IMG/VR virus record: IMGVR_UViG_3300035698_008245
Span: 1 to 27,944 of that record
Origin: a virus
Strand: one strand, 5' to 3'
DNA length: 27,944 nt
Below are positions 1 to 4,169 of the stretch, piece after piece. The number at the start of each line of letters is the position of its first letter. Within the stretch, counting starts at the first letter, position 1. Position numbers and translations under genes: made by a program. The notes below the pieces were generated by a model that did no database searches, had not been told where the DNA came from, and was given only the letters and a program-made list of their open reading frames with translations.

Positions 1-226
1 CCAGTTCTTCATCAGATGCCCCGGATTTCTTGGCCCGCATCAACCGGGCCATTTTTGCCGCCTGATGATCCAAAAATGTATTGGTCATCAAACTATCTTG
101 GAATTTAATGAAAACCCGGTATCCAATCCCGGAATCAAAGCGGTGCCCCCATTCAATGGGTTTATGCGATATTAAAAACAGTGACCATTTGCCGGATTTC
201 TGTTTCACAAAGGGCGTGCGCGTCAT
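1..226 (-). CDS. Hypothetical leftward phage protein, partial (runs off left edge)
   Basis: An open frame of 75 codons reads leftward from ATG at 226-224 to the edge of the window without a stop. It begins MTRTPFVKQKSGKWSLF and is basic towards the visible end (AAKMARLMRAKKSG). Its ATG overlaps the TGA of the upstream leftward gene (ATGA, 223-226), which indicates translational coupling; no separate Shine-Dalgarno site is obvious. I do not recognise the family. It is probably the second gene of the leftward early operon. The rightward frames over this stretch are shorter and lack ribosome sites, so the leftward reading is preferred. Confidence 0.6.
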   Translation of the reverse strand, partial: MTRTPFVKQKSGKWSLFLISHKPIEWGHRFDSGIGYRVFIKFQDSLMTNTFLDHQAAKMARLMRAKKSGASDEEL

Positions 227-396
227 ATCGCACCGCAGATCAAGCAGGCGGAGAACACGCAAGATATAACGAAAAGTGTCGTAATGGCCTGCTTACCTCT
301 TTTGATGCGCTGGTTGATCAAGTATTTCTCTGCCTCTTCACAGCCGATTACGTGTTGCCTTAGTGACGTTGGATCAGGGTATTCATTGTTTGGCAT
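223..396 (-). CDS. Small protein with C-terminal hydrophobic segment
   Basis: A 57-aa protein starting MPNNEYPDPTSLRQHV with an AAAGGA ribosome site about 8 nt upstream of the ATG. Residues 1-36 are polar and charged. Residues 38-57 (ITTLFVISCVFSACLICGAI) form one hydrophobic, cysteine-containing helix at the extreme C-terminus, as expected for a tail-anchored membrane peptide. It is the first gene of the leftward transcript, lying directly downstream of the candidate promoter at 427-454, and it overlaps the next leftward gene by 4 nt. No family is recognised. A role in superinfection exclusion or control of lysogeny would be only a guess from position. Confidence 0.55.
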   Translation of the reverse strand: MPNNEYPDPTSLRQHVIGCEEAEKYLINQRIKRGKQAITTLFVISCVFSACLICGAI

Positions 397-426
397 TTTT
401 TCATTCCTTTTAAGTTCATTAATGAG

Positions 427-454
427 ACATTAGCACAAAAAAAGCACAGGTCAA
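427..454 (-). promoter_or_regulatory. Leftward early promoter candidate
   Basis: On the minus strand TTGACC (454-449) is followed after 16 nt by TAATGT (432-427), a close match to sigma-70 -35 and -10 hexamers. It sits about 30 nt upstream of the leftward gene starting at 396. The spacer carries two GCACA pentamers in direct orientation 10 nt apart (433-447), which could be an operator for the regulator encoded at 541. The promoter call rests on consensus match and position only. Confidence 0.5.
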
Positions 455-476
455 CAACTTTAAAATTATTTTTCTC

Positions 477-505
477 TTGAAGGGAAATTTTATATACACT
501 ATAAG
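477..505 (+). promoter_or_regulatory. Rightward early promoter candidate
   Basis: TTGAAG (477-482), a 17-nt spacer, then TATAAG (500-505), in AT-rich sequence 36 nt upstream of the HTH regulator. Back to back with the leftward promoter at 427-454, it gives the divergent arrangement typical of phage control regions. A GAGAGG ribosome site at 527-532 follows. Confidence 0.5.
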
Positions 506-540
506 TGGACGTAGTTTACAAGCCTTGAGAGGAAAAACAT

Positions 541-729
541 ATGAATGCACGTGAAACAATAGAGTCATGGCGCTGGCGGATAGTTAAAGCCGGTTATACC
601 GCGAGGAGCTTTTCCGAAAAGGTCGGTGTGTCACAGTCGCTCATGTCTGAATATTTAAGCGGCAATAAAAACCCGTCAATAAATCGCTACGACATGATAG
701 AGAATAAACTGCGCGATCTGGGGGTTTAA
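541..729 (+). CDS. Small helix-turn-helix (Cro/XRE-like) transcriptional regulator
   Basis: A 62-aa single-domain protein. Residues about 19-46 fit an XRE-type helix-turn-helix: FSEKVGVSQSLMSEYLSGNK has the pattern of a scaffold helix, a turn at the conserved G29, then a recognition helix (SQSLMSEYLSG) followed by the usual N-x-x-P loop. There is no ligand-binding or self-cleavage domain, so it resembles a Cro-type repressor more than a CI-type one. GAGAGG lies 8 nt before the ATG. It is the first rightward gene next to two divergent promoters and probably binds there. The HNH gene follows with no gap. Confidence 0.75.
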   Translation: MNARETIESWRWRIVKAGYTARSFSEKVGVSQSLMSEYLSGNKNPSINRYDMIENKLRDLGV

Positions 730-1008
730 ATGCCTAAGAAAAGAAAGGGCATAGGAAACTCGAAGCGCTTTGAGATATTTAAGCGCGATCAGTTTGTCTG
801 CCAATATTGCGGGATCCACCCACCAAAGATTGTTTTGGATATTGACCACATCGTCCCCGTTTCAAAAGGCGGTGACAATCAAACGCACAACCTTATAACA
901 TCATGTTTCGAGTGCAACAGGGGCAAGGCAGCAAGAGACTTAAGTGTTGTCCCGTCACAAAAGACGGTAGACATCATTGAAAAAGCCTTTCTAGCCGAAA
1001 GCGCATAA
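730..1008 (+). CDS. HNH endonuclease
   Basis: A 92-aa HNH nuclease. A zinc knuckle pair is visible at C24-x2-C27 and C59-x2-C62, framing the catalytic core: D39-H40 in LDIDHIVPVSKGGDN, then N50, N54 and the terminal NRGKAARDL helix. This is the compact McrA/HNH_5-like arrangement common in phages, where such proteins act as free-standing homing nucleases or help packaging or DNA processing. The start ATG directly abuts the TAA of the HTH gene, so the two are probably co-translated. It is far from the terminase genes, which argues mildly against a packaging role; which DNA it cuts cannot be told. Confidence 0.85.
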   Translation: MPKKRKGIGNSKRFEIFKRDQFVCQYCGIHPPKIVLDIDHIVPVSKGGDNQTHNLITSCFECNRGKAARDLSVVPSQKTVDIIEKAFLAESA

Positions 1009-1024
1009 TTTCATAAAATACCCA

Positions 1025-1053
1025 TTGACTATACCCCATATATACCCCATGAT
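1025..1053 (+). promoter_or_regulatory. Candidate promoter/operator upstream of the replication genes
   Basis: TTGACT (1025-1030) is followed after 17 nt by CATGAT (1048-1053), a moderate sigma-70 match. Overlapping it are two direct copies of TATACCCCAT (1030-1039 and 1041-1050), 11 nt apart, which is about one helical turn, as for a dimeric repressor site. The phage HTH protein at 541-729 or the RHH-like protein at 1116-1292 are possible ligands. This is inference from pattern. Confidence 0.35.
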
Positions 1054-1061
1054 TCGATAAC

Positions 1062-1131
1062 ATTGAATAATGAGGATTATATGAAAAAACAATACAATTG
1101 AATAATGAGGATTATATGAAAAAACAATACA
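1062..1131 (+). repeat. Perfect 35-bp tandem duplication of a ribosome site and start codon
   Basis: Two exact, adjacent 35-nt copies (1062-1096 and 1097-1131) each contain GAGG, the ATG and the first codons of the next gene. Because 35 is not a multiple of three, the first ATG (1081) opens only MKKQYN before a TGA at 1099-1101, while the second ATG (1116) opens the real gene. The result is a six-codon upstream reading frame in front of the functional start. Confidence 0.95.
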
Positions 1132-1292
1132 AGCGCAAAGATGGCGCAACTCAATACACGTTTACTCCAGATCCCCCAAATAGAGCTTGGCTTGATTTTA
1201 TATCAAGAAAGAACCACAGGCCCATTTCCGTTGAATTGAATTTGTTAATCGAGGCGGCAAAAGATAAGGATAAAAGCTATGTTGAGAGTTAA
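1116..1292 (+). CDS. Small protein, possible ribbon-helix-helix DNA-binding protein
   Basis: A 58-aa protein starting MKKQYKRKDGATQYTF. I chose ATG 1116 over the upstream TTG at 1098 because a GAGG ribosome site (1107-1110) precedes it at usual spacing. The N-terminus is basic, a short strand-like QYTFTP is followed by helix PNRAWLDFISRKN, a turn HRPIS, and helix VELNLLIEAAKD. This order resembles an Arc/CopG ribbon-helix-helix, but the match is by eye. The gene follows the 35-bp duplication and overlaps the start of the replication gene by 14 nt. It could be a regulator of the replication operon. Confidence 0.55.
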   Translation: MKKQYKRKDGATQYTFTPDPPNRAWLDFISRKNHRPISVELNLLIEAAKDKDKSYVES

Positions 1293-1983
1293 GGGTTGGG
1301 ACGAGTTTCAGCACTATAAAGACCGAAGACCTCCGTGGTTAAAGCTTCATGTTGAACTGCTCAGTAATTTTAAATGGCATAAGCTGACCAGTGATAGCAA
1401 GGCGCTAGCAATATGCATCTGGATTGTTGCATGTGAGCACAAAGACCCCAAAAGCGGTTTACTGACAGATGATGTAGAGGAGCTTGCCTTTCGGGCGCAT
1501 ATGGATGAAAAAATTGTCATTCAATGTGTTAGGGAGTTGATAAAGCACGGTTTTATTGAGCATATGGATGAAGGCGCTAGCGACCTGCTAGCACCCTGCT
1601 ATCAAGATGCTACCACAGAGACAGAGACAGAGACAGAGACAAAGACAGAGATAGTAAAAGAAGATACTAACGTATCTTCCAAAAAAAACCGCTTCGATGA
1701 TTTTTGGAAACAATTCCCAACACAAAGAAAAGGCGGAATGGCAAACACCCGAACGGCATACAATTCCGCCCTGAAAAGAGCTACCGAGGATCAGATACAC
1801 GCAGGGCTTTGTGATTACCTCGCTTCGGAAGAGGTTAAATCAGGATTTGCCAAGGGTGCAGCAGCTTGGCTCAACGACGATAGATGGACTACAGACTATT
1901 CAACGAAAGGAAATAATCATGGACAATCAAAAGGAAACGCAGACCAAGAGCTCTCAGAATTTTTGGCCAGACCACGGCATTGA
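1279..1983 (+). CDS. Phage replication protein (replisome organizer-like, two domains)
   Basis: A 234-aa protein. Residues about 15-95 look like a winged-helix domain of phage replication-initiation proteins: WLKLHVELLSNFKWHKL, a core helix with LAICIWIVACEH, then two helices ending in IQCVRELIKHGFIE. Residues 113-124 are a Thr-Glu repeat linker encoded by a hexanucleotide microsatellite. Residues 138-204 form the C-terminal module often found in such proteins: FDDFWKQFP, a helix with AYNSALKRAT, and KGAAAWLNDDRW. Known relatives bind an origin or recruit host helicase. An AAGGAT ribosome site precedes the ATG. The start overlaps the upstream gene by 14 nt and the 3' end overlaps the downstream gene by 65 nt, as in a compact replication operon. 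The exact origin-binding role is inferred. Confidence 0.65.
   Translation: MLRVKGWDEFQHYKDRRPPWLKLHVELLSNFKWHKLTSDSKALAICIWIVACEHKDPKSGLLTDDVEELAFRAHMDEKIVIQCVRELIKHGFIEHMDEGASDLLAPCYQDATTETETETETKTEIVKEDTNVSSKKNRFDDFWKQFPTQRKGGMANTRTAYNSALKRATEDQIHAGLCDYLASEEVKSGFAKGAAAWLNDDRWTTDYSTKGNNHGQSKGNADQELSEFLARPRH
1615..1650 (+). repeat. ACAGAG hexanucleotide microsatellite inside the replication gene
   Basis: Six in-frame hexamers, five ACAGAG and one ACAAAG (the fifth), encode the Thr-Glu linker between the winged-helix and C-terminal domains. A change of one whole unit would alter linker length by two residues without shifting frame. Confidence 0.95.
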
Positions 1984-2398
1984 CCAACTTTCTACAGCCC
2001 TCACTTTCGCGTACAAAACACAAGCTACGTACAAAGAACCGCTCGATCTTGCATGCAGGATGCAGGGGTGGCGGTTTGTCCTAGAAGAAGATTTCACAAT
2101 CGAACAAATACTGTATGGCTTGAAACAATTCATGAAAACAGAAACAGACATGCCAAGGCCAGCAAATATTTACAAAATTCTAAGCCCGAAATCTCCAAAG
2201 ACCACGCAAACGGAATACATCGCAGCGAAGGAATGGCAGAAGGTAAACAACCGATTCGATGCTTACACCGACGCATACGACGTTATTCAAGCGTTCGATA
2301 AGCAGGAATCCCAAGGACGAGAAGATTTCGAAATTCAAAACGAAGAAATTAAACAAATTAAACAAATTGCACAAAACAGCATTAGGAAAATATCATGA
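1919..2398 (+). CDS. Hypothetical replication-operon protein, possibly helicase-loader-like
   Basis: A 159-aa protein starting MDNQKETQTKSSQNFW. ATG 1919 is chosen over longer in-frame starts because AAAGGA lies just upstream. It overlaps the end of the replication gene by 65 nt in another frame. The middle (DLACRMQGWRF, then FTIEQILYGLKQF, then DMPRPANIYKIL) recalls the layout of lambda P-like and related replication proteins, in which a helix selecting a number of conserved cases is followed by a short Pro-containing 'P-x-P/A-N-x-Y' turn. That similarity is weak and by eye. The C-terminus is highly charged, with EEIKQIKQIAQ. Position directly after the organizer-like gene supports a replication role. 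Confidence 0.5.
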   Translation: MDNQKETQTKSSQNFWPDHGIDQLSTALTFAYKTQATYKEPLDLACRMQGWRFVLEEDFTIEQILYGLKQFMKTETDMPRPANIYKILSPKSPKTTQTEYIAAKEWQKVNNRFDAYTDAYDVIQAFDKQESQGREDFEIQNEEIKQIKQIAQNSIRKIS

Positions 2399-2685
2399 CA
2401 AACGATTACCACAACCTTCCGAAGAGACTGGAAATCCATCACCCTGCACCAAAGCCGAAGAAAATCGAGGAGGAACCAATCGAAGTTCTCACCGATCATC
2501 AGCGCGAAGAGCTAAAAGAATTTATGACCAGAATGAAGGCAAACCTCACGCCTGAAACTGAAAAAGAGGCAAAAAAGCGGACACCACAAGATTATTCTCA
2601 CTGGAACCGGCAAACCCCGGAACAGCAGCGGGATTTAAAAATAGCCTTCGTGAGATCACACAAAAAGCTTATCGGCGCAGAGTAA
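2395..2685 (+). CDS. Hypothetical charged protein
   Basis: A 96-aa protein whose ATG overlaps the preceding stop (ATGA, 2395-2398). It is strongly charged, with a Pro/Lys/Glu-rich N-terminal third (HHPAPKPKKIEEEP) and helices such as TDHQREELKEFMTRMKANL. No enzyme motif is visible and no family is recognised. Coupling to the replication genes suggests an accessory role in the same operon. Confidence 0.55.
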   Translation: MTNDYHNLPKRLEIHHPAPKPKKIEEEPIEVLTDHQREELKEFMTRMKANLTPETEKEAKKRTPQDYSHWNRQTPEQQRDLKIAFVRSHKKLIGAE

Positions 2686-2716
2686 ATTTTTATTAACCAA
2701 CCACAGGATATCCACC

Positions 2717-2962
2717 ATGAACGACGAAAAAATAGAGACAGAAACTAAACTCGAAGCAATAAGGATCGCGGAAAAAGTATTACGTTTTTTGAAGAGAGAG
2801 GCTGTGAACGAGGGCATTTGTGTCCTTGGCCTAATCCTGCTCGCCGCGAGCATAACCAAATCAAGTGATAGCCTGTCCAAAGAGCTTTTTCTTGATACCT
2901 GCTCCGGTATATGGGACGCAGGTGTATCTGAGCTATGTTCGGCAGAAGCAACCAAGCATTGA
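2717..2962 (+). CDS. Hypothetical small protein with a hydrophobic segment
   Basis: An 81-aa protein with an N-terminal charged amphipathic helix (KIETETKLEAIRIAEKVL) and a central hydrophobic stretch (ICVLGLILLAASI, residues about 34-46) that could cross a membrane once. Two cysteines lie in the C-terminal part (DTCSGIWDAGVSELC). The ribosome site is weak (CAGGAT about 9 nt upstream). It lies in the same direction as its neighbours after a 31-nt gap. I do not recognise it; a lysis-related role is conceivable from the membrane segment but unsupported. Confidence 0.45.
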   Translation: MNDEKIETETKLEAIRIAEKVLRFLKREAVNEGICVLGLILLAASITKSSDSLSKELFLDTCSGIWDAGVSELCSAEATKH

Positions 2963-2972
2963 AACTTCCAAC

Positions 2973-3001
2973 TTGCGCCGCATAATTTTTTGGGGTATCG
3001 T
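2973..3001 (+). promoter_or_regulatory. Weak promoter candidate before the exported-protein gene
   Basis: TTGCGC (2973-2978), 17-nt spacer, TATCGT (2996-3001). Matches are partial. With the terminator at 3671-3698 it would make the exported-protein gene an independent transcription unit. Confidence 0.25.
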
Positions 3002-3038
3002 AGTTTTTCTAATTTAGTAATCAACCGTGGGGACCACA

Positions 3039-3644
3039 ATGAAAAAACTTTTCTTACTGGCGTTAACAGCCATTTTCCTCGCTGGATCTTTCTCGGCAGT
3101 GGTGCTCGCTGGGTACGATCACAACATTCTCAATCCAAACGAATCAACGCCGCTCGTTCTGGGCACAGACACAAACGGCATAACATGCCGCGTTCTCGTC
3201 GATGATGTCACAAACGGAACAGCGCGATACGTGGACTGCGCGAACTTCTCAGCAAATCTTTTCGAAGACACAACCGAAGCAAATACACTGCTTACGGCTG
3301 AATGTGGAAAAACCCTGATGTTGAACAGCGCTACAGAATTTGCAACCGCACTCCCTGCGCCAACCGCAGGATGCAGTTTTAAATTCGTAGTCAAGGCAGC
3401 GCCTTCCGGTGCAAATTATACCGTAGTCACCAACGGCGGAGCCGATATCATCGTTATTTTAGTAAGCGAGCTCGAAGTTGATACCAGTAGCGACGGACCG
3501 TATGACATCAACGCAGATGTCGTCACGTTCATCGGCGGAACCTCAGTCGAAGGCGATTACATTGATTGTACAAGCGATGGTACGAAATGGTACTGTAACG
3601 GACAAACCAACGCAGATGGCGGAATTACTACCGGCACAACCTAA
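3039..3644 (+). CDS. Exported protein with signal peptide, unknown function
   Basis: A 201-aa protein beginning MKKLFLLALTAIFLAGSFSA. A positively charged start, about 17 hydrophobic residues and a V-L-A-G cleavage-like site at about residue 24 form a classical Sec signal peptide. I chose ATG 3039 rather than the in-frame GTG at 3027 because it places the Lys pair correctly and follows a GGGG ribosome-like run. The mature part is Thr/Ala/Gly-rich and beta-like with four cysteines (ITCRV, VDC, TAECGK, AGCSF) plus two near the end (DCTSDGTKWYC), suggesting disulfides outside the cytoplasm. An intrinsic terminator follows within 30 nt. This fits a moron-type gene altering the host envelope or surface; it could also be a structural protein gone astray. 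Function is not assigned. Confidence 0.7.
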   Translation: MKKLFLLALTAIFLAGSFSAVVLAGYDHNILNPNESTPLVLGTDTNGITCRVLVDDVTNGTARYVDCANFSANLFEDTTEANTLLTAECGKTLMLNSATEFATALPAPTAGCSFKFVVKAAPSGANYTVVTNGGADIIVILVSELEVDTSSDGPYDINADVVTFIGGTSVEGDYIDCTSDGTKWYCNGQTNADGGITTGTT

Positions 3645-3670
3645 AAACCAATAAAATTATGAATTCAAAA

Positions 3671-3698
3671 AGGCCGGGAAAATTCCTGGTCTTTTTTT
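3671..3698 (+). terminator. Intrinsic terminator after the exported-protein gene
   Basis: AGGCCGGG and CCTGGTCT form an 8-bp stem with two G-U pairs around an AAAATT loop (3671-3692), immediately followed by a run of seven to eight T. It is in the right place to end the early/accessory transcript before the terminase genes. Confidence 0.75.
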
Positions 3699-3715
3699 AT
3701 GCCCTAATCACTGAC

Positions 3716-3745
3716 TTGCAATTCCGTAGAGCATCAGGTTAATAT
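3716..3745 (+). promoter_or_regulatory. Weak late promoter candidate before the terminase genes
   Basis: TTGCAA (3716-3721), 18-nt spacer, TAATAT (3740-3745) lie between the terminator and the small-terminase ATG at 3752. Transcription would begin at or next to the start codon, so the message would be leaderless. No good Shine-Dalgarno site is seen before 3752, which is compatible with that. Confidence 0.3.
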
Positions 3746-3751
3746 TGCAAC

Positions 3752-4168
3752 ATGACCGATGAAACAAAAAATCCAGTGGGAAGGCCAACCGATTACCGGG
3801 AGGCTCACTGCGAAACCGTCCTAGAGCTCGGGAAGCTCGGGAAATCAGTAACGCAAATGGCTGTAGGACTGGGTGTTGTGAAGCAAACCCTGTACGATTG
3901 GGAAAAGAAATACCCTATTTTTCTGGACTCCATGACACGCGCAAGGCAGCTATCGCAGGATTGGTGGGAAACAAAAGGGCAGGACTCATTGGATGCTATG
4001 ACCTTTCAAGCGGCAGTCTACAACAAGCAAATGATGAATAGATTTCCAGAAGACCATAGGGATGTTTCGACTGTTCGAAGCCAGCAACTCGACAAAGACG
4101 GCAAGGAAGCTGATCCGTTTTTCAAAACTATACTCGACGAGGTGAAAAAACTAGAGCAGGAAAATTAA
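3752..4168 (+). CDS. terS: Terminase small subunit (DNA-recognition) protein
   Basis: A 138-aa protein. The N-terminal GRPTDYREAHCETVLELGK followed by a helix-turn-helix (KSVTQMAVGLGVVKQTLYDW, residues about 31-50) is the usual opening of this class of small terminase subunits, which bind pac or cos sites and load the large subunit. A helical middle (FLDSMTRARQLSQDWWE) probably mediates oligomerisation. The C-terminus (FFKTILDEVKKLEQE) would contact the large subunit. It lies one base upstream of the large terminase gene. Family assignment is from the HTH, size and context. Confidence 0.8.
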   Translation: MTDETKNPVGRPTDYREAHCETVLELGKLGKSVTQMAVGLGVVKQTLYDWEKKYPIFLDSMTRARQLSQDWWETKGQDSLDAMTFQAAVYNKQMMNRFPEDHRDVSTVRSQQLDKDGKEADPFFKTILDEVKKLEQEN

Positions 4169-4169
4169 T

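Noticed and set aside
1-363. Two rightward frames at the left edge (81-269 and 181-363)
   Set aside because: No ribosome site or recognisable features; two leftward genes with ATGA coupling explain the stretch.
1811-1918. Longer start of the 159-aa replication-operon gene
   Set aside because: These codons lie in another frame inside the replication gene, and AAAGGA precedes the later ATG at 1919.
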